Below are positions 1 through 10,269 of a stretch of 64,000 nucleotides of DNA, one piece after another. Source of the stretch: Heliocidaris erythrogramma (lineage: Eukaryota; Echinodermata; Echinoidea; Camarodonta; Echinometridae); contig CM046870.1 of the NCBI GenBank assembly GCA_025617745.1, positions 9,786,410 through 9,850,409 on the forward strand. The letters run 5' to 3'. Numbering within the stretch: the stretch's first letter is position 1; every line of letters begins with the position of its first letter. The position numbers were made by a program, and so were the translations under genes. The notes beneath the pieces are model-generated. The model saw nothing but the letters and a program-made list of their open reading frames with translations. It searched no databases and was not told the DNA's origin.

Positions 1-1
1 C

Positions 2-81
2 TTAATCCGTTGACTACTGAATTCTTTAACTCTCATAGGCTTAATACAGGAGCCACCCACTTCCCATGGTCTATGGGTTAA
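2..81 (-). mobile_element. TTAA-flanked ~80-bp MITE (family D), copy 1
   Basis: A short non-autonomous element bounded by TTAA at both ends. Its left arm reads AATCCGTTGACTAC and its right arm is the reverse complement of CCCATAGACCATGG, so the ends are imperfect inverted repeats. The interior word CTCATAGGCTTAATACAGGA matches copies at 25.70, 31.50 and 41.78 kb on the opposite strand. TTAA targets and ends starting CCC are the hallmark of the piggyBac superfamily, so this is inferred to be a piggyBac-mobilised MITE. It has no coding capacity. Confidence 0.6.
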
Positions 82-251
82 ATAGACTACCTTATTAATA
101 CATTAGGGCATAAAGGAGTCTGCCATGAAAATATGTACTTAATAAGATTAAGTGATTTGAAAATATCTTTGCAAAAAAAAAAAGAGGAGAATTTCATGTG
201 TACTAGCTTTGTGAGGGGAACAGCTAACAGGCTAAATAATTGGGCTCCCAA

Positions 252-570
252 TTAAAGGGATATGCCACCAGGCGGTCGTGGGGAAAGTCAGGATTGCGTA
301 AGCCCCATTCACACGCACACAAAGTTTGAGCGTCGAACGCGTCCGTCGGACTATTTTGGATTACATTTCCATTTCGGACTGCACAAAGCCGACCTAATCT
401 CGCACGAGAGCTCGAGCTCAGGCAGAGCGTGTATGTTGCGCGGCGACCAGTCTGTCCAAAGTTTGCACCCTGCGATGCAACAGCATGATCAGGTACAGAG
501 CCAGGTAACGATCAGGGTGCCCTCTCGCGCCATAAAAACGTCCACAATCTGCGGTTGAGTATCCCTTTAA
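252..570. mobile_element. GC-rich TTAA-flanked TIR element
   Basis: The segment starts TTAAAGGGATATGCCACC and ends with the reverse complement of TTAAAGGGATACTCAACC, giving an inverted terminal repeat with about 15 of 18 bases matching. The interior is clearly richer in G+C and CpG than the AT-rich flanks. An open frame of 98 codons lies inside (262-558), but it resembles nothing I know and is probably a composition effect. A non-autonomous DNA transposon using TTAA targets is the best reading. An alternative is an unrelated CpG-rich island framed by chance words. Confidence 0.5.
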
Positions 571-1552
571 TAGAGCACAAATTGGTAGTGATCTTTTTGT
601 TAAAAATACCCCTTTTTAGATTAATCGCTTCAATCAAAAACTCAAAAGCTTGATGTAAATTAACCCTTAACCCTTTGAAATCCAGAATTAAAGAACAAAC
701 TACTAGCTCTTCATTGCTTGCTTCTGCAATTTCATCTCAAATACAGGATGCCGTTTGTCGATTTTGCGCCTATGCTTTCAGCCATTGAAACGAGGTGGGC
801 ATGGGATATCATGAAGCCTACACCAGCTTCCGAAGCAAAAAAAAACTTATCCGCTTGTTGCCCAATCGATAGGAGAGCACAACAGTTTGGGAGAGCTTGG
901 AATCTTATGAGATTAAATCTTCCAGGTTGCTGACTCCCCCTTTCCGCCTATTGCAAAGAGAGAGTCTGGGCTGTATGTCTCGAGGGCTGTATGTCTCGAG
1001 GGGGTATGTTCCTACTGGTCTTTCTCAATTGCGTGTGCAAAATCACGATTGCAATTAGAACACCATCAGTTTTGATTTGAAAGCCAAAGGCAGTTGGTTG
1101 GTATAGGCAGTTGGTTGGTATGTACAGGCTTGGCATGGGCCAAAGTGGTGCTGAGAGAAAGGCCTTTGTCTCGTATTAACACTTTTCTCTCGTTTCTATT
1201 TCTATCGTGGATATTTCTACAAGATCTGTTATATTCTACCATTCTAGTGATGACTAAAAAGTTATTCTGTTAGATGATTACATTCATGGAGAGATTCATT
1301 TAGAAAGACTTTTGGTTTACTTACAGCAGCTCAAAACTTATTTTCCCTCTCATATTTTCTCCTTATTCAACCTTTTGGTCTCGAATCATCTGAAGATATG
1401 AACTTATTATTTTCCTCCTTTTAACTTGTGGCAAACCTTTTTTTTTAAAACTTGTTGCAAACCCTTTTTTTAAGGGAAGGTCACTTTGCATAAGAGACAC
1501 TAGGGGCATATGCTTTTCTAGTCCATTCCCCTATCCCCATCCCCACCCCCTT
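571..1552. other. Unique AT-rich stretch, no gene seen
   Basis: I find no coding signal here. Small local duplications are visible: a 16-bp unit GGCTGTATGTCTCGAG twice (969-1000), a 17-bp unit GGCAGTTGGTTGGTAT(A/G) twice (1089-1122), and a doubled ACTTGT(G/T)GCAAACC motif near 1425-1465. These look like replication-slippage duplications. Confidence 0.6.
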
Positions 1553-1780
1553 CTCTCTCTCTCTCTCTTTCTGCTTTCATTTATACCCCCTCTCTCCCTC
1601 TCTCACTCTTTCATTTTTCTTTCTCTCTATCTCTCACCCTCTAGCTAGCTTTCTCTCTCTCTCTCTCATCATCTATCTTTATCCCTGTAACTAGATTTCT
1701 CTACCCCACCCCTCTCTCTCTCATCGTCTATCTCTATTCCTGTAGCTACATGTAGCTCTCTCTCTTTCTCTCTACCCACT
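1553..1780. repeat. (CT)n-rich polypyrimidine tract
   Basis: Imperfect CT microsatellite with interspersed CCC and TTT on the plus strand. Open frames on either strand are low-complexity shadows. Confidence 0.8.
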
Positions 1781-1993
1781 ATCTTTCTTGCTTTATCTAC
1801 GAAACTAAAATAAAAGCTATGACTTGGCCAGACAGGAACGGCTCTGACACTTTGCTTCAGAGACGGCTGATGCACTGCGTCAACAATTCTCTTTGATGCA
1901 GGATATGTCGGAAGTTAGCCTTCCTTTACAAAGAGACAGCTCTGAAATAATGATGATCAAAATGTCAAAGGGCTCCACGGAACGATGAAAGTA

Positions 1994-2053
1994 TTGGATA
2001 TAAATAGAGAGGAGAGAGGAGAGATGAGGAGAGTGGGAGGAAGAGAGAAAGAA

Positions 2054-2084
<31 letters not shown>

Positions 2085-2330
2085 AAGCGAAAGAAAGCGG
2101 ATGAGGAAAAGGAATATAAGCAAAAAGAGTGGGAGTGAACACAAACAAAATATCAACAAAATAAAATAAGAATAGTACGAAGGGCAAATAAAAGGAATAA
2201 CATTTGGATGGGAAATAGAAGAAGAAAAAAATGAACAAGAGAATAAATGATTGTGTTCTTTGAGGTGAAAAACGGAGAAGAAAGAAAGGAATAGATGAAA
2301 AGAAGGAGAGTAATGCAAGATAGACTATAA
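1994..2330. repeat. (AG)n-rich polypurine tract
   Basis: Purine-rich run with a pure (GA)n core at about 2050-2080, trailing into A-rich sequence. Frames on the minus strand encode only Ser/Leu/Phe low-complexity polypeptides and are not genes. Confidence 0.8.
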
Positions 2331-3086
2331 AAAGGACCCATTTACACAAGCGGAAACACTATCAGAAACATTATAAAGGTATAAAGAAACAGTTATAAAG
2401 AAACAACTATAAAAGTAAAATGGGTGTATTTACATACAGGATACAGGTTTAAAAACATTGTATAAAGAAACATATTTCAAAAGGAAATATAAGCAGTTAG
2501 GCACTTCGTATTGTGCTTTTTATAGACTAATCCTACGGATCATATCTTTGCTCGTCTGAACAGGGGTTATAGAAAATAAAACGGACCGGCACACAAGGCC
2601 TGATTTCCTGAGGAAAGAATGGGACGGAAGAGCTTTGAAAGAATTTAGGATGCATAAGAAATCCACTGTCATGTCAGCTGTGAGGATCAGAGACATGACC
2701 TTAAAGGGACTCATCAACCCTAAAGTACTTTAAACCCATTTACAATTGCAAGAACGACTTTCATGAAATCAACTCAAGGCCAATTTCAATATCCGATTCT
2801 GTTGCTATCACGGTCAGATTATGTAATAAATTATCGTAATGTTTGCACATTTCAAAAGGTGATCGACAAAGCTATTAAAATTGCTTAAGGTGGGTTTTTT
2901 TTTAAATTAAGTCCTTTAGATTATGTTCAACACAAAATCTCAAATGCATCGCTAAATATAATTTACATTGTTCTTTCATTTTTTTTTCATTTATTCAGTT
3001 CTTTTCGGAGCTGAAATACAGGTACATACTATTCAGTTTACAAATATGAAAAGCAAAACTGATGCACTGTGAGCCTTCAATGTACG
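2331..3086. other. Unique stretch, no gene seen
   Basis: AT-rich sequence without recognisable coding potential. The word TTAAAGGGACTCATCAACCC at 2701 resembles the TTAAAGGGA ends seen elsewhere, but I could not find a matching inverted end. Confidence 0.5.
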
Positions 3087-3166
3087 TAAACCTGTTGATT
3101 ATTGAACTTTCTCGTTGCCATAGGCTTACTATAGGAACCAACAAATTCCCACAGGCAAAGGGTTAA
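3087..3166 (-). mobile_element. Family D TTAA MITE, copy 2 (diverged)
   Basis: It aligns with the copy at the start of the window (TTGA.TA.TGAA, CATAGGCTTA.TA.AGGA) and ends in GGGTTAA, but it carries many substitutions. It is an old member of the ~80-bp family. Confidence 0.45.
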
Positions 3167-3464
3167 ATGTGGAAGTTGTGAATCAAATACACTTTCAATT
3201 TCTGTTAGTTAAGTAAGTGGCAAAATTTATGTTAAAACGGAGTGTACATTATTTGATGAACCAAACATTTTGAATCAGACATGCAGAAAATTCCCTGCCA
3301 ATTCTTGCGTTACCTAAAGTGCGTATAATTGGTTAACAAAAGACATTTATTGGTACTACAAAATCGGAGAATGGGTTTACTCTGATGGTTGCGTGATGAT
3401 AAGCTTCAGTATGTCTCTATTCAAGGCTATTCTTTAATATAAAAAAAGTTAACAGAAAGATATC

Positions 3465-3685
3465 GTGTAATAAGGTATAAAATAACTTTTATTAGACCAA
3501 GCTCCTTTTATTGAGGTATTGTATTAACTATGTCTAAATAAAAATTGTTTTCTTTGTTCGTCCTTGAATGAATAACATATTAATGCCATTGGACCTTGCT
3601 ATTATGGGATTTATTTCGTTCTTCCCTTAAAAATAAGATCACCAGTAACCTTGCGTGGTCTAATAAATATTTTTCACGGGTGGTA
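3465..3685. mobile_element. Tc1/mariner-like MITE (family E), old copy
   Basis: The inner arms TTATTAGACCA (3488) and TGGTCTAATAA (3656) form an inverted repeat. The interior words TGAATGAATAACA and CCTTGCT.TTATG recur in the well-preserved copy at 61,130-61,342. The ends here are eroded, so the boundaries are approximate. Confidence 0.55.
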
Positions 3686-3689
3686 TTAG

Positions 3690-4062
3690 GTTATATGTCT
3701 TTAAACTTCTCACTAAATGGGTATAAGGCACAAAAAGAATGGAAGGCGATATCCCAAAGTCAAGTTTACATTAGGTTGAATTTCCTTTCTCACTTTACCA
3801 TACATCGATTGAGCGAAGCTGTTTACTCGTTGGACAGCGTTTCACCTCTGCCGTGATTAAGTTAGATAATTTGGTTTCTATCTTCCATCATTCTTTTCTC
3901 CGTCTCGTTTCGGTAAGAGAGCTCCTCATAAGATGGATCTCCGTTGAGGCACGCACCGCGATCGTCTCCAATTTCCACCTGAATACACGGGTGATAAATG
4001 CTAAAAACCACCGAATTAGACAACCATCTCTTTCCCCTCATCTTAATTCACCTTGCTGTCTG
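3690..4062. other. Unique stretch between MITE and CT tract
   Basis: No gene recognised. The part from about 3860 to 4030 is somewhat GC-richer (for example CGTTGAGGCACGCACCGCG) but shows no convincing splice-bounded frame. Confidence 0.4.
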
Positions 4063-4485
4063 TTTCTCTCTCTCTCTCTCTCTCTTTTCATCTTTCCATG
4101 TTTATTTGCCCTCTCCCATTCTCCTATCACTCTCCTACTCTCTCTATTTATCATTTCTTTGAATACCAAAAATAAGTTTTCTTGTATCATAGCCCCTCTC
4201 TTTCTATCCCTCTTTTTATCCCCCTCCCTTTCCACCTCTCTCTCCCCCTCTCTATCTCTCTTCTCTCTCTCTCTTTCTCTCTCTCTCTATCAAGTAGCAG
4301 GTATTTTTCTTTATCTTTAGCTCTTTATTTTTCTAGTATAAACCTGGGTCCCTCTCTATCTCTCTCTCTCTGTCTATTTCTCTCCGTCTGTCTGTATCTC
4401 TCTCTCTCTCTCTCTATCTGTCTGTCTCTCCACCTGTCTGTCTGTATTTCTGTCTGTCCACCCCTCTCTCTCTCTCTATGTGCTT
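4063..4485. repeat. (CT)n / (CTGT)n polypyrimidine array
   Basis: A long interrupted CT microsatellite that changes into CTGTCTGT-type units near 4370-4450. Long Ser/Leu-rich open frames here are compositional artefacts. Confidence 0.85.
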
Positions 4486-4867
4486 CATTCCTGTTTAATT
4501 TACAGATGCCACGCTATGTTCACATCTGCTCCATGAAGCGTCACCAAAGAGAATCACCAAAGAGCGACTCCGCTATTTTTGGCCCCCATCAAATATCTTT
4601 GCCTCATTAATTTGACTCCAAGTTTACACTTCTAGCCCATTCGTTTCTCACTGCTATGATATTAGTCGAGGACAGGTCAGCCGTATGGGTCTACAATTGG
4701 ACACAAGACAACAATCTCCCTTTCATTAAACCGCATCGTTACTGCTAAGCTTTCTACTGATCAGTGCATAACGGTAAAGGTCATAGCTTTATAATGAGGT
4801 ATTTGCTGGGAGCATTAATTATTTCTATCTCAGACAACAACACTTTTATTTCTTTAAAATCCACATG

Positions 4868-5030
4868 GAGCACTTTGGTATATTGGTATACCATCGTGCT
4901 GTCCTGTGGTCCTGTGGTATATCCCAGGACATCTCATACAAGAAGACGCGGGTTCAATCCTCGCTCGATGCTTATATCCTTGGACATGGCCTTTTACCCA
5001 CAATTTGTCCCTGCCTTCTAACATTGTTCT
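4868..5030 (+). mobile_element. tRNA-derived SINE, degenerate
   Basis: The segment contains GGTTCAATCCT at about 4951, a full match to the pol III B-box consensus GGTTCRANYCY. An A-box-like TGGTATATTGG lies about 80 bp upstream. The spacing is longer than in a tRNA because of a local duplication (GTCCTGTGGTCCTGTGG). The body then reads GCTTATATCCTTGGACATGG, a style typical of tRNA-headed SINEs of marine invertebrates. It cannot be a functional tRNA because the arms do not pair. Confidence 0.5.
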
Positions 5031-5033
5031 TTA

Positions 5034-5107
5034 ACCCTCTCAGTCCCCTAGATGCAAGAATGTGTATTAACTCAATGGGGTTTTTTGTGGCTTAGGCCTG
5101 AGAGGAT
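5034..5107. mobile_element. Short palindromic TTAA-type element
   Basis: TTTAACCCTCTCAGTCC on the left and GGCCTGAGAGGATCAA on the right form an imperfect inverted repeat around a ~45-bp centre. The layout is like the family D elements but the arms differ, so it is probably another short MITE. Confidence 0.35.
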
Positions 5108-5131
5108 CAATGCAACTATTGTTCCATTGGA

Positions 5132-5317
5132 ATGAAATTCACAATTCAGGAACTCATTGTGAACTTCAAGAAGAAACACAAATTATCTTCACTGCCCAAA
5201 ACAATATTTGATGCGATATCCAGAACTGGTCCAGTTACACTGCCGATGTCACCGAAAGGGGTGAATAAAATATTCATACAGCCCCGTTTTAATGAACCAC
5301 GCCACTTGGGTAGATGA
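5132..5317 (+). CDS. Small open frame of uncertain status
   Basis: A 61-codon frame with an ATG start and varied, non-repetitive amino-acid composition (MKFTIQELIVNFKKKHK...). Most open frames in this window are low-complexity, and this one is not. I recognise no domain. No polypyrimidine tract plus AG acceptor or consensus donor is evident next to it. It may be chance, a decayed transposon fragment, or an unrecognised small ORF. Confidence 0.15.
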   Translation: MKFTIQELIVNFKKKHKLSSLPKTIFDAISRTGPVTLPMSPKGVNKIFIQPRFNEPRHLGR

Positions 5318-5441
5318 TAATCAGCTTCTTCGAATCATCCTCGGTATTAAGTAGCCTACTAGATTTCAAATTAAGATTATCTAAGAGGTACTACTAAAGT
5401 ATGAATGACTACATAAGGGGTTTACTTAAAGGTGTTTGATT

Positions 5442-5624
5442 CACATTGCGATGCAAATACATACAGGACAAGAAAGTCTGGAAGGAATAGAATCTTGAAC
5501 AGTTTCATGTCATACACATGAATCTACAGGATACACTTCGCGATGCAACTACGTACACGACAAGAAAATTTGGAAGGCATGCAATCTGGATAAGTTTCAT
5601 GTCATTTGCATGCGTCTGCAAGAT
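5442..5624. repeat. Tandem duplication, 92-bp unit x2
   Basis: The unit beginning CACATTGCGATGCAA at 5442 is repeated from 5534 as CACTTCGCGATGCAA. Both share GACAAGAAA, TTTCATGTCAT and CAAGATA/CAGGATA blocks. Divergence is roughly 15-20%, so the duplication is not recent. Confidence 0.75.
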
Positions 5625-5631
5625 ATAGCAT

Positions 5632-5700
5632 GTGCTGAGAACCAGAAGGGCATTAATTTATTAAAAGTATATGAGTTAATGCCCTTCTGACTCTCAGCAC
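5632..5700 (+). repeat. Hairpin family C, copy at 5.6 kb
   Basis: Near-perfect palindrome with left arm GTGCTGAGAACCAGAAGGGC and right arm GCCCTTCTGACTCTCAGCAC, separated by a ~29-bp AT-rich centre. It is one of the cleanest stems of the dispersed ~70-bp family described in the findings. There is no coding potential. Confidence 0.8.
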
Positions 5701-5975
5701 ATGATATGAATGTTATGGAGGATGAGGACGAAACAGACAACAGCAGACGACAAGATATCAGTTGAGAGTTAAAAGGGCATTAACGCTAAGTATAAGTACA
5801 GGTTAATGAGTTAATGCCCTTCTGGCTCTCTGCACACGATATGAATGTTATGGAGGATGAGAATGAAACAGACAACAGCAGACGACAAGATGATCAGTTG
5901 AGAGTTAAAAGGGCATTAACGCTAAGTATAAGTACAGGTGATCAATGATTTAATGCCTTTCCGGCTCTCATGAGA
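5701..5975. repeat. ~130-bp tandem duplication carrying family C hairpins
   Basis: Two units share ATATGAATGTTATGGAGGAT, GACAACAGCAGACGACAAGA and GTTGAGAGTTAAAAGGGCAT. Each carries a hairpin copy (5761-5834 and 5897-5970) whose left arm has changed from GAGAGCCAG to GAGAGTTAA. Duplicating a hairpin together with its flank shows local amplification rather than two independent insertions. Confidence 0.75.
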
Positions 5976-5993
5976 CAATTAATATCAAACTTA

Positions 5994-6200
5994 AGGAGGG
6001 CGAAGATGTAATGTATCTGGTGATTATAAAGTCTAATTGTTATCGTGTGTTGAGGAAGAGAAGTTATGGCGGACGATGATGTAACATATCTAGCGATTAT
6101 AAAGTCTAATTGCTATCGTGTGAATTGAGGCACAGAAGTTATGGCGGGCGATGACGTAACATATCTAGCGATTATAAAGTCTAATTGTAATTGTGATCCT
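5994..6200. repeat. ~74-bp tandem repeat, nearly three units
   Basis: GATTATAAAGTCTAATTG begins at 6022, 6095 and 6170, giving periods of 73 and 75 bp. The units also share AGAAGTTATGGCGG and GATG.TGTAACATATCTAG. The array directly abuts the hairpin duplication, making a compound satellite-like block. Confidence 0.85.
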
Positions 6201-6548
6201 AAGAAGCATACATATTAAATGGAAAGACAGAAGTCCAAAAAAATGTTATCCGTCTCTTGACATCTGGGGTAAGATGGAAGACGTTTGGAATTACAAAACA
6301 GCTTTTCAAGGACTGAATTCTAATGATGTTGAATAATTCAGTTACGTCCTGCGTGTATTCATAGAAGTAGAATACAGAATTTTATGAGAGAGATTCATTC
6401 TAAAATTGTGGACTTTAAATGTAGATTTAGTGATTAGTTTCACAGAATGTTTAATTCCATATTCTAATACTTAAAAAAAAATCATAACATCCCTCATTGC
6501 AAAACAGAAATGATGAAAAATGTATATCTAGTAGCATATAAGATTATA

Positions 6549-6553
6549 GGGAA

Positions 6554-6588
<35 letters not shown>

Positions 6589-6660
6589 TAAAGAGAGAGT
6601 GATAAAAAGAGAAAGAAATCAAATAAAGAGAGAGAAAAATTAAGAGAGTAATAAAGGAAT
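6549..6660. repeat. (AG)n tract
   Basis: Pure and interrupted GA dinucleotide repeats. Confidence 0.85.
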
Positions 6661-6749
6661 TTAGACGGAGAGAAAAATACAGACAACTAGAAAGGCTGTC
6701 AAAGGCGGCAGACCCACGCCTTAGCGGCGCTACAGATCGAGTAGTTGCA

Positions 6750-7205
6750 TTCTTTCCCTAATCGATTCTTTCCTGTCACTATATTTTATATTTTATATTT
6801 TTCTCTTTTTTTAATCGCAATAAAGACTTCCAGATTTGGCATAATCCACTATTTAATACATGCATGTAAAATATTATGGTTACTTATTGTTATTATTATG
6901 TAATTTGGCACAATGATGCTGCATGTGAATATATTTGTTTGTGTATTTTACCTTGATTATTGTGAAAAATGTTATTTTGAAAAAGGAAGTAATAAAATAT
7001 TCTTAAAAACAAAAAAAACTATCCGAAATGAAGTTCCTATAACCGATCATCACCAAAAATCTAATCGATTCTTTTCCTAATCGATTCTTTCCTGTCACTA
7101 CCCGAACTGAAGTTTGGGTCAAAACTTCAAGGTCACACAGAATTTGCAGGGGTCAACCGATCATCACCAAAATCTAATCGATTCTTTCCTGTCACTATCC
7201 GAACA
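6750..7205. repeat. Dispersed repeat with repeated TAATCGATTCTTTCCTGTCA
   Basis: The 20-mer TAATCGATTCTTTCCTGTCA occurs at about 6759, 7080 and 7176, with a further partial copy near 7062. CGATCATCACCAAAA occurs at about 7047 and 7158. The pattern suggests a repeat family that was duplicated locally or inserted more than once. Confidence 0.5.
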
Positions 7206-7372
7206 TTCCCTGAAAATTTGGTGCAAATCCGTTCACCCGTTCTCTAGTTATCTTGTACACAAACAAACAAACACACAAACAAACAAAAAAACAAACAAAC
7301 AAACAAACAAAAAAACAAAAATACGGAGCCCTTTACATAACCCTGCCGATTTTATCGGTGTGGGTAAAAATA
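7206..7372. repeat. 3' part of a dispersed repeat with (CAAA)n
   Basis: GGTGCAAATCCGTTCACCCG leads into TCTAGTTATCTTGTACACAA and a (CAAA)n/(ACAA)n run at 7260-7320. This layout, a conserved end followed by a CAAA microsatellite, recurs in many marine invertebrate interspersed repeats. The family was not identified. Confidence 0.55.
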
Positions 7373-7424
7373 CAGAGGAAAGGGGCGTTACTTTTAAGCC
7401 TTAGGCTTAAGACTAACCCCTCCC

Positions 7425-7503
7425 ATCCGATGACTGTTTTATTATTGTGTTGATATGTCATTTTGTATTTGATGCATGGACAAATAAAATCAATCAATCA
7501 AAA
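7425..7503 (+). mobile_element. Probable LINE 3' tail
   Basis: GCATGGACAAATAAAATCAATCAATCAA has the form of a non-LTR retrotransposon end: an AATAAA-like word followed by a short tandem tail, here (ATCA)n. Only the extreme 3' end is visible, as expected of a severely 5'-truncated insertion. Confidence 0.4.
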
Positions 7504-7509
7504 TACAGA

Positions 7510-7626
7510 AATGACAGAAAGAGAAACAGAAAAAGAAAGAAAGAGAAACAGAAAAAGAAAGAAAGAAAGAGAGAAAGAGAGAGAGAGAAATTGAAAGAGA
7601 GAAAGAGAGAGAGAGAGAGAGAGTGC
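7510..7626. repeat. (AG)n / (GAAA)n tract
   Basis: Purine-only run following the probable LINE tail. Confidence 0.85.
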
Positions 7627-8178
7627 GAGGTAAAGTGAATGAGAATACTGACTACATTTTCCATGTGTGATGACTGATTAAGCACAAACATTCCACGAAT
7701 TTGAATTACACACAGGGCCCTCTGATGTCTGCAAATATCACTTTTCATATCAATATTTCAATGGGCTTGAGCGAGACATGTTAATTGATACCAGAGATGC
7801 TAGGATCGGGAAATAAATGCAGGGGCCGTTAGACAAATTGGCGAGCCAGATATCGCTTAAAGACCTTGCAACGTCACCCTTCTGAATGGATATATCCATA
7901 TCGACTCGTCGTCGGAAGGACTGCATGCAAGTTTCTTGTATTTTGATGTCTTATTTTCCAATTGCCATTGTCTCCAGCTTTCGCACGTTTTTTCCTCCTT
8001 GTTTTTTCAGGTTTCCGAGGATTTGGGTTTCTAGGTTTCAGCATTTAAAAGATGTAATTGAGGCATCTCTGAACAACGTTAACACTAGACTTTGGTGGGG
8101 CTACACATCACCCGAGAGTAATTCAAAATGGTTCCGCAAAACTTTCAACTCCACCATACAAGAAAAATCATTGTTATC
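7627..8178. other. Unique stretch, no gene seen
   Basis: Contains mixed-composition sequence, including TGGATATATCCATATCGACTCGTCG around 7887. No frame here is convincing as an exon. Confidence 0.45.
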
Positions 8179-8430
8179 CTCCTCCTCCTCCTTCTCTTCT
8201 TCCTCTTCCTCCTCCTCCTCCTTCTTCTTCTTCTTATTCTCCTCCTCCTCCTCTTCTCCTCTCCTCCTTCTCCTCCTCCTCTTCCTCCTCCTCCTTCTTC
8301 CTCTCCTCATTCTCCTACTTTGTTTTTCTTCTTTTTCTCATTTCTCTCCCCTCTCTCTCTCTCTCTCCCCATCCTGTCTAGTAATTTCACACTTCTCCTC
8401 TCTCCCTTTCTCACCTCTACCTCCCTCTGT
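8179..8430. repeat. (CTC/CTT)n trinucleotide-rich tract
   Basis: A polypyrimidine block built from TCC, TTC and CTC triplets that passes into (CT)n. Trinucleotide periodicity keeps frames open on both strands, giving a false 221-codon frame at 7886-8551. Confidence 0.85.
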
Positions 8431-9117
8431 AATGTATTCATCATACGATCATCTTTTATTCCACACCAAACAGACCTGGTGCAACTCTAAGCTACTTCAG
8501 CCTCAGATAAAGAAAGAAAAGAAAAGAAAGAAAAAGATTTCTGATGGGTGACAATTAGAGTCTTCAAATATCTTTTGGCCTACAAGTCAATACCTGACCA
8601 GAATGATCTCAAATAGGACCCATTCACACAAGTGGGGTTCTGTACAATGAACCATTGTAAAGAGAAACACAATCGCAGGAGGGGATAGGGGTGCATGGTT
8701 GTGTACATTGTTCATTCTGTACAACATTTGCTCATCATGATTACTTTCAACCGTAATCCATTTCTCCTCCAACATGATGACAATGAGACTTTGTTATACA
8801 TTTGGCTATGAGTCATTCACACAAACAAAATTTAATTATACAGCACTATAGACCTATCTATGAAAGAGAGGGGGAGGGCAGGTGTGACAACTTACACAAT
8901 TCTTTCCTGAGAAGGTGGCGAAACAGGACGAAATCAGAATATAGGCTATCGTTTATTGACTTGCGATTTCTCTTGAATTTCTTGAGAATCCTTGCTAAAA
9001 CACAGATAAAGAAGTTTGCCCAAAATTATTCAACAAGCTTTTTGACAAACTTTCACGTTGGTGCTTAACATTAAAAAGCTTTGCCATTGTTGTCTCAGTT
9101 CATCAGAAAGGCTAAAC
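8431..9117. other. Unique stretch, no gene seen
   Basis: Ordinary AT-rich sequence without recognised features. Confidence 0.45.
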
Positions 9118-9423
9118 AGATAGCGCCCGCCTGATTTATTTCGTGGAAAAACAAAATACAAAAATAGATGCAGAGTGGTGATAAATTAAGACAAAAAGGA
9201 GGAAAAAAGATGCGGCAGAGAGCAGAGGCGCTATGATCTTTAGCCATCTTCTGACGAAAAGTCTTTGTAGCGGATCAGATTAGACTTGATGAACACCCTT
9301 CGTCTACGGGACCCCTTTTGTTATTCTCCCCCGGCATTAAAATTGCATCTTTCCGCGCTCTGGGAGTTTTGCCAATGACGCACCATGCCAGGGTGTGAAA
9401 CTAATTAATATGCAAATGAGGAG
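9118..9423. other. Repeat-free island, possible cis-regulatory element
   Basis: This island is free of simple repeats and GC-richer than its flanks. Near its right end CTAATTAATATGCAAATGAG combines a TAATTA homeodomain core with ATGCAAAT (9410-9417), a perfect POU octamer. The words are visible in the sequence; a regulatory role is inference and would need cross-species conservation. Confidence 0.22.
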
Positions 9424-9445
9424 GTGGCTATCTCTCTCATTCTGT

Positions 9446-9476
<31 letters not shown>

Positions 9477-9680
9477 TATCTCTCTTATCTCTCTTATCTC
9501 TCATCTCTCTCTCATATTTGCCCTCTCTGTCAGTCTCTTCGTCTCTCTCTCTCTATTATTTATCTTTCCCTTTCTGTATGTCTTTCTCTCTCTCTCTCTT
9601 TATCTCTGTATCATCTACGTTTCTCCTATTCTCTCTCCCCTCCCCCCTTCCCCCTCCTCCCCCTCCCCCCTTCCATGTCA
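9424..9680. repeat. (CT)n polypyrimidine tract with CCTCCCC end
   Basis: Long CT microsatellite interrupted by TATC and TGTCAGT words. Both open plus-strand frames here are low complexity. Confidence 0.85.
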
Positions 9681-10120
9681 TATGTAAGCTGAATTCTTTA
9701 ACCTCATGGATATTTTTTTTCTCACTAGATCATGGACTGGGGCAACACTGAGGGAACAATTATGAACTACAATGTTACACATACACTTATCAAGGAAAAC
9801 AGTAAACAAACTATGAATGAAAGAGAGAAAGACAAGAAAAAATGTAACAGAAATAGAGATAGGGTTGTGAATACCAACAGATGAATTGCAAGAATAAATT
9901 CAGAACCGACTAAAGTTCTGACCATCATTTTTTTCAGTAATTATGTGCAAACTCAATAATTACCTTCACAAGCACAATCGTATTGTTCAGGTATATTGCA
10001 TGAATCTGAGACCCCCCCCCCCCACCCCCAACACGTATTCATAAAAAAATAGCAACTATCCTCCTCCCCTCAAAAAAGGGGGTAATAATACTCTCCATAC
10101 TTGCATTGTGATGGAGAGAA
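9681..10120. other. Unique stretch with poly-C run
   Basis: No gene seen. A run of C with few interruptions lies at about 10013-10029, followed shortly by a short run of A. Confidence 0.5.
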
Positions 10121-10200
10121 AGGAAGAGAAGATAGATAAAGAGAGAAAGAGAGAGAGAGGAGAGAGAGGGGGGGGGGGGGAGATGGAAAAAGATGGCAGA
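10121..10200. repeat. (AG)n tract with poly-G run
   Basis: GA repeats joined to a poly-G run of 12 or more near 10169-10181. Confidence 0.8.
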
Positions 10201-10269
10201 TAAAGGGAGAGGCTACAGAGAGAGAAAAACAATTCTGAAAAACTCTTTCTGCAGGGTAGCAAGACTATA

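Noticed and set aside
5632-6200. CRISPR-like array
   Set aside because: The DNA is eukaryotic, units are 74-130 bp, spacers are not unique and no cas genes exist. These are ordinary tandem repeats.
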